Below, in pieces: positions 1-8,415 of a DNA stretch of 64,000 nt. Both the position numbers and the translations under genes were made by a program. Under the pieces are notes generated by a model, which saw only the letters and a program-made list of their open reading frames with translations, was not told the DNA's origin and ran no database searches. Source of the DNA: Tritrichomonas musculus (lineage: Eukaryota > Parabasalia > Tritrichomonadida > Tritrichomonadidae); contig JAPFFF010000005.1 in NCBI GenBank assembly GCA_039105265.1, forward strand, positions 7,363,501 to 7,427,500, written 5' to 3'. Each line of letters begins with the position of its first letter. The first letter of the stretch is position 1.

Positions 1-1
1 A

Positions 2-322
2 TTTATTTATTTAATTAGAGAAAGAGAATTTGTATATTCTAATCAAAATATTTATAAAATTGGACGAACAAATAATTCAATTAAAATTAGAATGAATAAT
101 TATCCAAAAGATTCTGAGATTTTATTAATTGAACCCGTTATAAATTCAATTGAAATTGAAAATCAATTAATTAAAATTTTTGATGAAGAATTTTCAAAAG
201 CTTATACAAAAGATGGTTTAGAAATAATTGGAAATGAATATTATCAAGGAGATTTGAATAAAATGATATATTTGATAAGAACATATATTAGAAATCATTG
301 TTCCGATAAAATTTTAATTTAA
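2..322 (+). CDS. GIY-YIG/T5orf172-type nuclease-domain protein, 5' partial
   Basis: The frame is open from the window edge, so the N-terminus is missing because of the window, not necessarily in nature. The visible part begins with FIYLI and reaches YKIGRT about 18 residues later, then EYYQGDLNKMIYLIRTYI near the end. This arrangement is typical of the T5orf172/MUG113 branch of the GIY-YIG superfamily, which is common in large DNA viruses. A role in DNA cleavage or DNA binding is known for the superfamily; any role in this element is inference. Its TAA stop overlaps the following ATG by one base, but the better start of the next gene is at 352. Confidence 0.72.
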   Translation, partial: FIYLIREREFVYSNQNIYKIGRTNNSIKIRMNNYPKDSEILLIEPVINSIEIENQLIKIFDEEFSKAYTKDGLEIIGNEYYQGDLNKMIYLIRTYIRNHCSDKILI

Positions 323-326
323 TGAC

Positions 327-332
327 TTCACT
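327..332 (+). promoter_or_regulatory. Initiator-like TCACTT before the 352 gene
   Basis: TCACTT lies about 20 bases before the ATG at 352 and fits the trichomonad initiator TCA-Y-W. It supports the start at 352 over the in-frame ATG at 322, which would put the initiator inside the coding sequence. Confidence 0.5.
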
Positions 333-351
333 TTTTTTTAAAAAAACAAAA

Positions 352-555
352 ATGTCTGAAAACAATTTCAAAGATTTCTATGATTCCTTACCTTTTGGTA
401 CATATTCACTTATTGAATTGACTGATTTATATAATCAATTCTTTGGAACAAATTTAACAAAAAAAGAATTGTTAATTAAAGAACCAGAAATTGATAGTTT
501 ATTTTTATGTTGGAAAGAAAATGTTTTAGATTTTGAAAAAATTAAAAGGGATTGA
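352..555 (+). CDS. Small acidic protein, unknown function
   Basis: This encodes 67 residues beginning MSENNFKDFYDSLPFGTYSL. I do not recognise the family. The middle (YSLIELTDLYNQFFGTNLT) looks like a small helical DNA-binding or docking domain, and the C-terminus is charged with one tryptophan. The start is chosen from the initiator-like TCACTT at 327. It sits in the dense left-end cluster of short genes, all on the plus strand up to PolB except the 1,486 gene. The short, overlapping layout is typical of viral accessory genes. The function is unknown. Confidence 0.6.
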   Translation: MSENNFKDFYDSLPFGTYSLIELTDLYNQFFGTNLTKKELLIKEPEIDSLFLCWKENVLDFEKIKRD

Positions 556-568
556 ATAAAAAATTTTA

Positions 569-576
569 TCACTTCA
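569..576 (+). promoter_or_regulatory. Initiator TCACTTCA before the 586 gene
   Basis: TCACTTCA ends 9 bases before the ATG. The same octamer recurs at the same kind of position before at least five other genes in the left part of the element. Confidence 0.6.
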
Positions 577-585
577 CTTTTTTTA

Positions 586-771
586 ATGACTTTTGCTCAA
601 GAGTTTGAATATGAGGAAGATGTTGAAGAAGAAGAATTTGAAGAAGATGAGGAGGAAGAAGAAACCGAAGAAATAGAAGAAGAAGATGAAGAAGAAGAAG
701 ATTTCATTACTTCAGAAGAATTTGACCTTATGATGTCAATGATTATGTCAAATATGAAAGCTAATGAATAA
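586..771 (+). CDS. Poly-glutamate acidic mini-protein
   Basis: This encodes 61 residues. Residues 8 to about 38 are almost all Glu and Asp, followed by a short hydrophobic, methionine-rich helix (LMMSMIMSNM). There is no enzyme motif. The extreme negative charge would suit a DNA mimic, a histone or basic-peptide binder, or an activation domain; all three are inference. The next gene has the same plan (acidic block, then a TSE motif and a hydrophobic end), so the two look like a tandem duplicate pair. Expression from the TCACTTCA initiator at 569 is likely. Confidence 0.6.
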   Translation: MTFAQEFEYEEDVEEEEFEEDEEEEETEEIEEEDEEEEDFITSEEFDLMMSMIMSNMKANE

Positions 772-800
772 AAAATTTTAAACTTTTTCTATTTATTATT

Positions 801-808
801 TCACTTCA
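801..808 (+). promoter_or_regulatory. Initiator TCACTTCA before the 830 gene
   Basis: TCACTTCA is followed by a T-rich leader and TTTAAAATG, with the ATG at 830. It matches the trichomonad initiator type. Confidence 0.6.
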
Positions 809-829
809 TTATTTCATTTTTTTTTTAAA

Positions 830-982
830 ATGTCTGGACAACAAAAACCTCAACAAAACTTTTCTGAAGAAGAAGAGGAGGAAGAAGAATACATTGATAT
901 TACTTCTGAAAATGAAGGATTCAATCCTTTGATAACATTAATGATTCTACTTGATTATTGGTTTTTCATAAATAAACATTGA
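830..982 (+). CDS. Second acidic mini-protein with hydrophobic tail
   Basis: This encodes 50 residues: MSGQQKPQQNF, then a run of eight Glu, then ITSENEGFN and a hydrophobic end (PLITLMILLDYWFFINKH) long enough for a membrane-inserting helix. It resembles the gene at 586 in layout, including ITSE after the acid run. I do not know a family for it. A membrane-anchored acidic tail is one reading; a helical protein-interaction end is another. The start is supported by the TCACTTCA initiator at 801. Confidence 0.55.
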   Translation: MSGQQKPQQNFSEEEEEEEEYIDITSENEGFNPLITLMILLDYWFFINKH

Positions 983-1014
983 ATTTTTTTTCATTAATTT
1001 TTTCTATATTTTAA

Positions 1015-1464
1015 ATGTCTAAAAAGAATCAAATTGTATTATTACCTTTAACTTGGAATATTCAATATAATCATTGTCCAAAAGATTATAAAGGTATTCC
1101 ACGTACAATTTATTGTACAATGTGTTCAGACCCAAAAATTGATTTGACTTGGTTTGTAGGTGATTTATATAGTTGGATTTTTTTGGATGAATTCAAAAAA
1201 GATTGGGATGCAATTATAAATTATGCAAAAAGTAAAAAATATTCAGTATCTGGTGAAATTTTAGGTGTTCAATCAAAAGAAATTGATGGTGAAGTTTCAG
1301 ATAAAGATAAGAAAAAAGTTAAAATAACATTCAAAAATGGAACTTACACATCAAGTGATTGTGATTTTCCAATTGGAGATAATTATATTGACCATTATTT
1401 ACCAAGAACAAATAAACCTCTACCTTCAAATTATTATCCAAACAAAAAACAAAAAGCAAAATAA
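1015..1464 (+). CDS. Unknown 149-residue protein with C/W-rich core
   Basis: A protein starting MSKKNQIVLLPLTWNIQYNH. The first half has three cysteines (HCPKDY, YCTMCSD) and several tryptophans (LTWF, SWIF, DWD); the middle is lysine-rich, and the end is basic (NKKQKAK). Two of the cysteines form a CTMC pair that could be half of a zinc site, but a full zinc finger is not evident. I do not recognise a family. It lies between the acidic mini-genes and PolB, so a part in early replication or host interaction is possible but unproven. Confidence 0.6.
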   Translation: MSKKNQIVLLPLTWNIQYNHCPKDYKGIPRTIYCTMCSDPKIDLTWFVGDLYSWIFLDEFKKDWDAIINYAKSKKYSVSGEILGVQSKEIDGEVSDKDKKKVKITFKNGTYTSSDCDFPIGDNYIDHYLPRTNKPLPSNYYPNKKQKAK

Positions 1465-1485
1465 GATAATTTAAAAATTCTTTTT

Positions 1486-1749
1486 TTATTCAGAATTTAA
1501 AGTTTGTTTTTCAATTTCATCCAATCTCTCTTGGATTTCTTTTAATTCATTAGCGTCTGGAGTTTCATTTGAGTCAATTTTTGTTTGGAGTTCTGAAATT
1601 TTCTGTCTTAACGTGAAAATTTCTTTTACGATTAACCATTCCATGCTATCAATTCTTTTAGCAAGATATTCATAAGAAGGCATATTTGAACATCTTTTTT
1701 CTAAGAATTCAATTCTTTCTTTTAATGTTTTCTTTTCTAAGAGAGACAT
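1486..1749 (-). CDS. Small coiled-coil protein
   Basis: This encodes 87 residues with heptad-like Leu/Ile spacing over most of its length (LKERIEFLEKRC, then LRQKISELQTKI and LKEIQERLDEIEKQ), so it is probably a parallel or antiparallel coiled coil. There is no catalytic motif. It converges with the 1,015 gene, whose stop is about 20 bases away, and is divergent from PolB. On the minus strand, TCACTT at 1,757 to 1,762 precedes the ATG closely and fits the initiator. The function is unknown; a scaffold or regulator is inference only. Confidence 0.6.
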   Translation of the reverse strand: MSLLEKKTLKERIEFLEKRCSNMPSYEYLAKRIDSMEWLIVKEIFTLRQKISELQTKIDSNETPDANELKEIQERLDEIEKQTLNSE

Positions 1750-1813
1750 TCAATTAAAGTGAAATGAAGTTCATATAACAAAATTTTAAACTTTTTTATC
1801 TCACCTATTTTTA

Positions 1814-1821
1814 TCACTTCA
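1814..1821 (+). promoter_or_regulatory. Initiator TCACTTCA before PolB
   Basis: TCACTTCA is followed by TTAAATG with the ATG at 1,826. The very short leader (about 10 bases) is typical of trichomonad messages. Confidence 0.65.
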
Positions 1822-1825
1822 TTAA

Positions 1826-4800
1826 ATGACAAATTTATTATCAACACCAGATAGTAGATTAATTCAAATTCATAATAATTTGTATGGCGATTCAAGCTCT
1901 TTTGAAAGTTTCTTAGAAGAAAACAAAGGAAATAAAATCCAAGCAAAAAAAGACATCATTGATTCAATTAAAAGTGCTCTCCATGAAAATAATTATGATG
2001 GTGGTGATAATTCTGAAGCTATTTATTGGTTTTCAAGAGGGATTTCAAATAAATTAAGAAGAAATGCTAATAGATATCAAAATAGAGAAATTCCATTAAT
2101 TCAATTACCTCCACCACCACCTCCACCAAGAGAACCAGAAAGATATATTGATTCTGATGTAGGTTTATTTAATAATATTCAAAATCTTTTAAAAAGTCAA
2201 AGAAGAGCAACTGATGATTCAGCTTTGCACACAAAATTTCATAGATGGAAGAAATTAGAAACAAAACAAGATAAATTAGTTGAAGAAATTATGACTAATT
2301 TATACAAAAATCCTGATAATTGGGAAATCAATTTTGAACAATTGAATAATCAAGGAAGAACGTTATTATGCCCAAAATTAGCAAAATTTTTTGATGATGT
2401 TGTTTCCCATCATGAAATGAATAGACAATATTTAATTTCATATTGTGTTAATAGACAGTGGCATACAATGCCTTTAATTCCTGAAAATTATAATCAATTA
2501 AGGCAAAATTTAACAAGGTCAAATTTTATATTTTCAATTGATAAAACTCCAGCAGAATTTTTTTATGATAAAGGTGCTCAAAAAGTTCCTGCATGGTCAT
2601 TATTTTCAGGTATAAGATTTTATAGAAATCCAAGAGTTGATACATATTCTGATAGAGGTGGTGAATTCTTTAGTTATTTGGTCAAAGAACAAGTTCCTCA
2701 ATGTATCAAAGATTATTTAATTAAATTACAAATTTTTGATAAATTAACTGACGATAGAAATAAATTTAAACAACGTTCAGAATTAAATGATTGTTGTTTT
2801 GTTTATGCTTTATCTCAAACTGATGATTATTCAATTGAAGAATTAAATCAAATTAGATTAAGAATTCAAAATAGATATTTATCTCAAAATGCAATTAATC
2901 AATTATGTTCTGAATTTAAAATTCATTTAAAATTAACTTTTATTGATGAAGATTTTGAAGGAAGAAATAAAAAGCAAACCGTTAAACCGTATTCAAATTC
3001 TAAACGTAAAAATTATTTAGGTGTTGAAAAAGATGAAGCAAATCATATTCATCATTTCAATATATTTCAAAAACATTATTTCATTGAAGAAAAAACCCCT
3101 TTTAGTACCTATTATATGAAAAATTATGAAGAAATAAATGATGAAACAAAATTTGATAAAGAATACGTTTTAACTTCAAAACATAATAATCAAAGATATT
3201 GGAGGAAATCTAAATATTTCATTAGTTCCTCAAATTTAGTTCGATTATTATTTAAAAAGAATTTATTTAAACCAATAACTTATGGTGAATATTCAATTCT
3301 CAATACAATTTATTATAATGAAATTGAGAATGATGTTTCAAATATTAAATTAGAATTTGATAAGAATTTTTGTACTCAATTAATTGAACCTAAGAAATAT
3401 AAAGAACCTAAGAAAAAATTCTATCAAACTTATTGGTATTGTGATTTTGAAGCTGATGTTTCAGGTAAAATTCATAGACCTTATATGTGTGTTATTCAAA
3501 ATGAAAATGGAACCGTTAACAAAACTTTTAGAGGAAAAAATTGTAATATTAAATTATTAGAATTTTTACCTGATGAATCAATTATTTATTTTCATAATTT
3601 ATCTTATGATATTAGAATGTTAGCTTCATTTGGTATTCAAAAGTCAATAATTAAAGGAACTAAAACAATGATGACCGATATAAATTTCAAAGGGAAAATT
3701 TTACATTTCAAAGATACTTTACCAATTTTGAATTGTAAATTAGAAAAATTACCTAAAATGTTTAATTTAACTTCTGAATTAGGTGAAATTAAAAAAGAAA
3801 TTTTCCCTTACAAATATTATACGTTAGACCGATTAATTTATAATAGAGGGAAAATTTCAGAAGCAGGTCAAAATGAAGATAAAAAATGGTCAAATGAAGA
3901 TTATTTAAATTTTGTTAGAAATATTGATTCAATTCCTGGTTGTAGAATTAATAATTTTGAATTTGATATGTATAAATATTCTCAATTTTATTGTGAACAA
4001 GATGTTAATATTTTAAGATTAGGTTTCAATAAATTTAGAAAAGGTTTCTTAGATGATTTCAAAATTGACCCTTTTAAATTTATTTCAATAAGTTCTTTGG
4101 CAAATGAAGTTTTTAATAGAAAAGTTTATTACGGTAAGAATTTATATAAAATTGGTGGAGTTGTTAGAAAATTTTGTTCTCATGCAATTTATGGAGGAAG
4201 ATGCATGACTGCATATAACAAAAAGTGGCATACAATGATAAATTTAACCGATTTTGATGCAAAAAGTTTATATCCAAGTGCAATGAGAAGATTATATACA
4301 GTTGAAGGAATCCCACAAGTCATCTCACCTGACCAATTAAACATTGAATTCTTATCAAAACAAGGTGCTTATATTGTTGAAATTGAAATTTCAAAAGTTA
4401 ACAAACATTATGCTTTTCCATTAATTGTTAGAAAAGTTAATGGAATAAATTTAAATGATGACAAATTAAAAGAAGGTGAAAAAATTAAGATGATAGTTGA
4501 TAATATTTATTTAGAAGATTTAATTGAATTTCAAAAAATTGAATACAAAATTTTGAGAGGCTATTATTGGTCTGGAAAAAGAGATTATACAATTCAAGAA
4601 GAAATTCAAAAAATATTTGATAAAAGAACAGAATATCAAAAAGAAAAAAATCCGTTGCAAGAATTATATAAATTAATTATGAATTCTTGTTATGGAAAAA
4701 CAATTGAAAGACCTGTTGAAAAAGATTGGAAATATTTAAAGAAAGGTGATGAATTAAATAAATTTTGGACCAAAAATTATAATAAAATTGTTGAATCAAT

Positions 4801-5440
4801 TGAATTAAATGATTCAGAAATTTCAGCCGTTAAAACATTGAAACCAATTGATAAACATTTCAATTTTTCTTTGTTAGGAATTCAAGTTCTTTCAATGTCT
4901 AAAAGAATTATGAATGAAGTTATGTGTTTAGCTTTTGATAAAGGTTGTCATATTTATTATGTCGATACAGATAGTTTTATGATTGAATGCCCTGATTTAG
5001 TTAAATTAGAAGTTGAATATGAAAAGAAATACAATAGAAAATTGATAGGAAATAATCTAGGTCAATTTCATTGTGATTTTCCTTCAATTAAAGACCATGA
5101 TGAAATGCCATGGTCAATTGAAGCTTATTTTCTAATGAAAAAAATGTATATTCACAAAATAACTGATTCAACTAATGAAATTGATTATGTTATTCGAGGA
5201 AAAGGAATAACATTAAATTCAATTTATCATGCAGCTAATTCAAAATTCAAAGGTGATTTAATGAAACTTTATGAATACTTATTTAACGGAAAAAGTATTC
5301 AATTTGATTTAACTCAAGGACAACCATGTTTTTCAATGAACAAAGATATGACCGTTTCAACTTTAAATGAATTCTTCAGAAATATAAAAACAAATTATGA
5401 AGAAGGAAAAAGAGAAAAATATTTTGAATATTCTAAATAA
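1826..5440 (+). CDS. polB: Protein-primed family B DNA polymerase
   Basis: This 1,204-residue polymerase copies the element from its ends using a protein primer. The N-terminal 530 residues hold a proline run (PPPPPPPP near residue 95) and a block LNDCCFVYAL (about residue 320), which resembles the cysteine-protease-like or OTU-like region found in some Polinton polymerases. The exonuclease motifs follow: DFEADVSG (about 540), FHNLSYD (about 589) and YCEQDVN (about 722). The polymerase motifs are DFDAKSLYPSAM (motif A, about 809), KLIMNSCYGK (motif B, about 949) and YVDTDSF (motif C, about 1046). All are intact, and the length is normal for Maverick polymerases. It reads rightward behind a TCACTTCA initiator. 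It could be confused with an adenovirus or phage polymerase, but the neighbours fix it as Polinton. Confidence 0.95.
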   Translation: MTNLLSTPDSRLIQIHNNLYGDSSSFESFLEENKGNKIQAKKDIIDSIKSALHENNYDGGDNSEAIYWFSRGISNKLRRNANRYQNREIPLIQLPPPPPPPREPERYIDSDVGLFNNIQNLLKSQRRATDDSALHTKFHRWKKLETKQDKLVEEIMTNLYKNPDNWEINFEQLNNQGRTLLCPKLAKFFDDVVSHHEMNRQYLISYCVNRQWHTMPLIPENYNQLRQNLTRSNFIFSIDKTPAEFFYDKGAQKVPAWSLFSGIRFYRNPRVDTYSDRGGEFFSYLVKEQVPQCIKDYLIKLQIFDKLTDDRNKFKQRSELNDCCFVYALSQTDDYSIEELNQIRLRIQNRYLSQNAINQLCSEFKIHLKLTFIDEDFEGRNKKQTVKPYSNSKRKNYLGVEKDEANHIHHFNIFQKHYFIEEKTPFSTYYMKNYEEINDETKFDKEYVLTSKHNNQRYWRKSKYFISSSNLVRLLFKKNLFKPITYGEYSILNTIYYNEIENDVSNIKLEFDKNFCTQLIEPKKYKEPKKKFYQTYWYCDFEADVSGKIHRPYMCVIQNENGTVNKTFRGKNCNIKLLEFLPDESIIYFHNLSYDIRMLASFGIQKSIIKGTKTMMTDINFKGKILHFKDTLPILNCKLEKLPKMFNLTSELGEIKKEIFPYKYYTLDRLIYNRGKISEAGQNEDKKWSNEDYLNFVRNIDSIPGCRINNFEFDMYKYSQFYCEQDVNILRLGFNKFRKGFLDDFKIDPFKFISISSLANEVFNRKVYYGKNLYKIGGVVRKFCSHAIYGGRCMTAYNKKWHTMINLTDFDAKSLYPSAMRRLYTVEGIPQVISPDQLNIEFLSKQGAYIVEIEISKVNKHYAFPLIVRKVNGINLNDDKLKEGEKIKMIVDNIYLEDLIEFQKIEYKILRGYYWSGKRDYTIQEEIQKIFDKRTEYQKEKNPLQELYKLIMNSCYGKTIERPVEKDWKYLKKGDELNKFWTKNYNKIVESIELNDSEISAVKTLKPIDKHFNFSLLGIQVLSMSKRIMNEVMCLAFDKGCHIYYVDTDSFMIECPDLVKLEVEYEKKYNRKLIGNNLGQFHCDFPSIKDHDEMPWSIEAYFLMKKMYIHKITDSTNEIDYVIRGKGITLNSIYHAANSKFKGDLMKLYEYLFNGKSIQFDLTQGQPCFSMNKDMTVSTLNEFFRNIKTNYEEGKREKYFEYSK

Positions 5441-5472
5441 ACTTTTTGAATTAAAATTTTAGCCGTTTATTT

Positions 5473-5488
5473 TCACTTCATCACTTCA
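5473..5488 (+). promoter_or_regulatory. Doubled initiator TCACTTCA x2
   Basis: Two TCACTTCA octamers stand back to back about 11 bases before the ATG at 5,499. Doubling may give two start sites. Confidence 0.55.
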
Positions 5489-5498
5489 CTTTTATTTA

Positions 5499-5675
5499 AT
5501 GTCCAATAATACAAACCCCAATAATGAATTTGAAGAATTAAAACAACAAGTGAATATCAATACTGTTCAAATTCAATGGTGGAAAAATATTGTATCTATT
5601 TGGATTGCTATACAAATTACAACAATTATGTTTTTGGGTTTCTATTATTTAATTAAATTATCACAAAAAGTTTAA
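5499..5675 (+). CDS. Single-span membrane mini-protein
   Basis: This encodes 58 residues. The first 30 are polar (MSNNTNPNNEFEELKQQVN), then one hydrophobic stretch (IVSIWIAIQITTIMFLGFYY) spans a membrane, then a short basic tail (LIKLSQKV). This fits a tail-anchored or type III membrane protein. Small one-helix proteins are common in DNA viruses with an internal or outer membrane; the function here is unknown. It converges with the glycoprotein gene at 5,713, about 37 bases away, so the two membrane genes are neighbours. The start is supported by the doubled initiator. Confidence 0.65.
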   Translation: MSNNTNPNNEFEELKQQVNINTVQIQWWKNIVSIWIAIQITTIMFLGFYYLIKLSQKV

Positions 5676-5712
5676 ATAAAAAAATCGTTTTTTTTATTCA
5701 TTATCTTTATTT

Positions 5713-6705
5713 TTAAAATGAAACGATTAATGGAATTTGAAAGATGAATTCACCATATTCATCATTTTGCTGTTCATAAATTATATCAATTCCATTATTA
5801 GAGTAAGAATATGAATTTTCTTCTTCTGAAAATTTCATTGTTTGAGTGGATTGAGTAGATTTGAATTCTATTTCTGAACAAGTTTCATTTTCTACTGGTT
5901 GTTTCTTCTTTTTGCCATACAAAATTACAATAACCAATAGAATTAATAGAATTCCAACTCCACAAAACACAAAGATTCCAATCAGTAATGCAAAATTTCT
6001 ATTATTTCTTGGCTTTTCTTTGAGAATTCCAATCAAATTTTCAGCATCAGGTGAATTTTCTAGTGAACTTTCAATTTCTAGTGAACTGTCTAGTGAACTT
6101 TCCTCTGAACTTTCAATTTCAGTTGGATTCATTGATGGACTCTCAATTTCTAGTGAACTGTCTAGTGAACTTTCCAATGAACTTTCAATTTCAGTTGGAT
6201 TCATTGATGGACTCTCAATTTCTAGTGAACTTTCCTCTGAACTTTCAATTTCAGTTGGACTAATTGAAGGACTTTCAGTAGGTGTTTCAATTGGACTTCT
6301 AGAAACAGTTGGTAGAGGTAATGAACCTGAATAAGAAACCCAACACAAATTAATGTTATCAGAACTAACAATTTCGAGTTCATGTTCTTTGTAATCAAAC
6401 ATTGGAGAGTAATATTGAGTTCTGAATTTGTATTCAGGTTGGTTCAAAGCAACTTCAGCTAATTGAACCCCATCAAAGAAAACTGTGAAATTTCCATAAT
6501 CAGCATTGGAAATTGCATGGATTCTGAATTCTTGTCCCCAAAATGAAATTTTATGTCTGAATTCTGTTCCATCATTTTCCTTAAAGCAACAATAATATTG
6601 TGAGGCATCACATGTCAACTTTGAGTTTATTACATTATCTTCATAGAATCGATAAACAGTTGTTGAACAAGAACAGAAAAGAACAATGAAAATGAGAAAC
6701 AACAT
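5713..6705 (-). CDS. Type I membrane glycoprotein with Ser/Glu repeat stalk
   Basis: This 330-residue protein has a clear signal peptide (MLFLIFIVLFCSCS), a compact ectodomain of about 110 residues with several cysteines (YYCCF, NLCWVSY), and then a low-complexity stalk (about residues 130 to 225). The stalk is built from units such as NPTEIESS, SSLE and ESPS. A membrane span follows (ALLIGIFVFCGVGILLILLV, about 240 to 262), with a basic stop-transfer KKKKQP and a cytoplasmic tail of about 65 residues. The stalk has many Ser/Thr and could carry O-linked sugars or phosphate. It looks like a surface attachment protein, or a host-type membrane protein taken up by the element. The minus-strand leader has TCACTAAAATTC before the ATG, an acceptable initiator. 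I do not recognise the ectodomain. Confidence 0.7.
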   Translation of the reverse strand: MLFLIFIVLFCSCSTTVYRFYEDNVINSKLTCDASQYYCCFKENDGTEFRHKISFWGQEFRIHAISNADYGNFTVFFDGVQLAEVALNQPEYKFRTQYYSPMFDYKEHELEIVSSDNINLCWVSYSGSLPLPTVSRSPIETPTESPSISPTEIESSEESSLEIESPSMNPTEIESSLESSLDSSLEIESPSMNPTEIESSEESSLDSSLEIESSLENSPDAENLIGILKEKPRNNRNFALLIGIFVFCGVGILLILLVIVILYGKKKKQPVENETCSEIEFKSTQSTQTMKFSEEENSYSYSNNGIDIIYEQQNDEYGEFIFQIPLIVSF

Positions 6706-6737
6706 CTAAAAAAAATGAATTTTAGTGAAATGACTTT

Positions 6738-6887
6738 TTATTTATTCAATTTTTGAATTAATTTAATAGTTCTTTTCAACTCTATCATTTTCGAAAGATT
6801 ATTCAATCTTTTGGCTTCTTTATATTTATCAATTAGAGATGATAAATAATTGTCAACTTTGATTGGTAATTGTTTAAATTCACTCAT
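6738..6887 (-). CDS. Short basic helical protein
   Basis: This encodes 49 residues (MSEFKQLPIKVDNYLSSLID, then KYKEAKRLNN and a Lys/Leu-rich end). It is basic and probably two helices. It lies upstream of the glycoprotein gene on the same strand, about 30 bases from it, so the two could share a message. There is no known family. Codon choice matches its neighbours. Confidence 0.45.
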   Translation of the reverse strand: MSEFKQLPIKVDNYLSSLIDKYKEAKRLNNLSKMIELKRTIKLIQKLNK

Positions 6888-6972
6888 TGAATAAAAATGA
6901 ATTCAAATAAACGGAAAAATGAAGTGAGGTGTTGTAATAAAATTTTAGATTGTTTTTAAGTTCACTCATTGA

Positions 6973-7155
6973 ATAAATTTTACTCAAAACAAATGGTATC
7001 CATTAGCTCATAAATATCAACAATTTGGTTGGGATGATATGATTAGGTCAAGTATTAAAAAAAGAGATGACCAAATCAAAAAATTAGAATTTCAATTAGA
7101 GATTCTTGAAAAACAAATTGCGAAAGCAAAAATAAGAGAAATAAAAATTCAATAA
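6973..7155 (+). other. Open stretch without a clear start, coiled-coil end
   Basis: A plus-strand frame is open and reads as a plausible protein end (KWYPLAHKYQQFGWDD, then LEFQLEILEKQIAKAK), with good coiled-coil character. No convincing start codon with an initiator precedes it; the first ATG is at 7,039 and would give only 38 residues. It is probably a remnant of a small gene of the coiled-coil type found nearby. The call is tentative. Confidence 0.3.
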
Positions 7156-7205
7156 AAAAGAATTTTTAAGTAAAAATTGAATGTTTATTTATTTAATTTT
7201 CCCAT

Positions 7206-7457
7206 TTATGAATATTTTCCTACGACAGAATGCATCAACAAGAAATGGACATATTCAATTCTGTCCTGAAAATGTCTGTAAAGAAATTTGAACAATTTCT
7301 TACCAAGATTTTTTTGTGATTGCTCCACAACTTTTCCCCAAGCAACCCAGTAAACATCAAAGTTTGAATCAATAACAGAATTATTAAATTCTGTGAGGGC
7401 ATCAATAAAATTGGCATTCGAAATGAACAAGTAGTTGTCAATGTCAACGAAATTCAT
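7206..7457 (-). CDS. Unknown 83-residue protein
   Basis: A protein starting MNFVDIDNYLFISNANFID. It is aromatic-rich (DVYWVAWGKVVEQS, FKFLYRHFQDRIEYVHF) and reads as a small globular helical domain. No family is recognised. The minus-strand leader lacks TCACTTCA, and the region upstream (7,460 to 7,600) is non-coding with AGATGGTTGAAG and AGATGGTTGTAA, a short imperfect repeat. It lies in a cluster of short genes between the glycoprotein and the integrase. Confidence 0.45.
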   Translation of the reverse strand: MNFVDIDNYLFISNANFIDALTEFNNSVIDSNFDVYWVAWGKVVEQSQKNLGKKLFKFLYRHFQDRIEYVHFLLMHSVVGKYS

Positions 7458-7597
7458 CTTAAAAATAAAACTCCAACACCCTTTGAAAAAGTTCTTTTCA
7501 AAAATGGTGGGTGAAAATATTTTTAAAACAATGATTTTTTTAATTATTGGTCAAAAGTTCTTTCAAAAAGTGAGATGGTTGAAGTTTATTGAAAAAG

Positions 7598-7861
7598 TTA
7601 AGATGGTTGTAAAAACAAATTTTCTAACGAATTTCTATATTCTTTTATTTTTTTACTTTCTTCTTTCAATAAATTAATATTATTTCTAATATTTTTATAT
7701 TCGATTATTAAATTATTTAATTCAATCATAGAATTTTGATAGTCTTCTGAATTATTATCTGCTTTCAAAAGTTTTTCGAAAATTTTATTTTTAGCTTTTT
7801 CAAATTCTGATTTTAAATAATCTAAATCATTATTAATTGCATTAATTGTTTGGTTCATCAT
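7598..7861 (-). CDS. Small coiled-coil protein
   Basis: This encodes 87 residues, starting at a double ATG. It has long heptad patterns (AINNDLDYLKSEFEKAKNKI, then IIEYKNIRNNINLLKEESKK). It is highly charged and probably all helical. No family is recognised. It is one of at least five short coiled-coil genes in the left third of the element; their similar size and build suggest repeated duplication and drift, though no strong sequence identity between them is evident by eye. Confidence 0.5.
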   Translation of the reverse strand: MMNQTINAINNDLDYLKSEFEKAKNKIFEKLLKADNNSEDYQNSMIELNNLIIEYKNIRNNINLLKEESKKIKEYRNSLENLFLQPS

Positions 7862-7991
7862 TTTATTTTTGTAGAGTTATTAAAAATTTCAATTCATTTT
7901 TCAATTATCACAAAAGCTCCAAATTCTGAATTTTACAAATTTATAATTGAAATTTGCAAACAAATAAATCCAGATTTAAATAAATAATTCT

Positions 7992-8375
7992 TTATTCATT
8001 TTCAATGTATTTTTGAAATCTTTCAATTATTTCAAGAGTTTGTTTTTTAGTTTCAAGCCATTCGTTAAGAGCTGAATCAAAATTATTTTTAATTAATGGC
8101 TTTTCATCAATTAGGTCTTGAATTTTCTTTTCAATTTCAAAAATTTTGGGACCAATATCTTCATCATTTTCTTTCTCATGAAGTGCTTGTAATTCAATGA
8201 GGTCTTGTTTTGCATGCATCAATTCAAAATCATTTTCAATGAGCTTTATTTTTTCAGATGAAATGTAAATTGATTTCCATTTGAGATTTTTAAGTGCTTC
8301 TTCTAAAAGTTCTAGACGCTTTTCAACTAAATGAGTTGCCATTTCAGTTGCAAGTCTTCTTATTTCAGAGAACAT
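7992..8375 (-). CDS. Helical coiled-coil protein, unknown function
   Basis: This encodes 127 residues beginning MFSEIRRLATEMATHLVEKR. It is all-helical in appearance, with two long charged helices (LELLEEALKNLKW and HAKQDLIELQALHEKENDED) and a C-terminal helix ending KYIENE. There are no cysteines and no catalytic motif. On the minus strand TCACTT at 8,379 to 8,384 is followed within a few bases by the ATG, so the start is well supported. It is divergent from the 8,430 gene; the two initiators lie within 45 bases and may form a shared control region. Confidence 0.55.
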   Translation of the reverse strand: MFSEIRRLATEMATHLVEKRLELLEEALKNLKWKSIYISSEKIKLIENDFELMHAKQDLIELQALHEKENDEDIGPKIFEIEKKIQDLIDEKPLIKNNFDSALNEWLETKKQTLEIIERFQKYIENE

Positions 8376-8415
8376 TAAAAGTGAACTAAAATTTTAGCCG
8401 TTTATTTTCACATCA

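Noticed and set aside
5861-6334. Plus-strand frame opposite the glycoprotein stalk
   Set aside because: It is antisense of the Ser/Glu repeat, with no leader or start signal, whereas the minus frame has signal peptide and membrane span.
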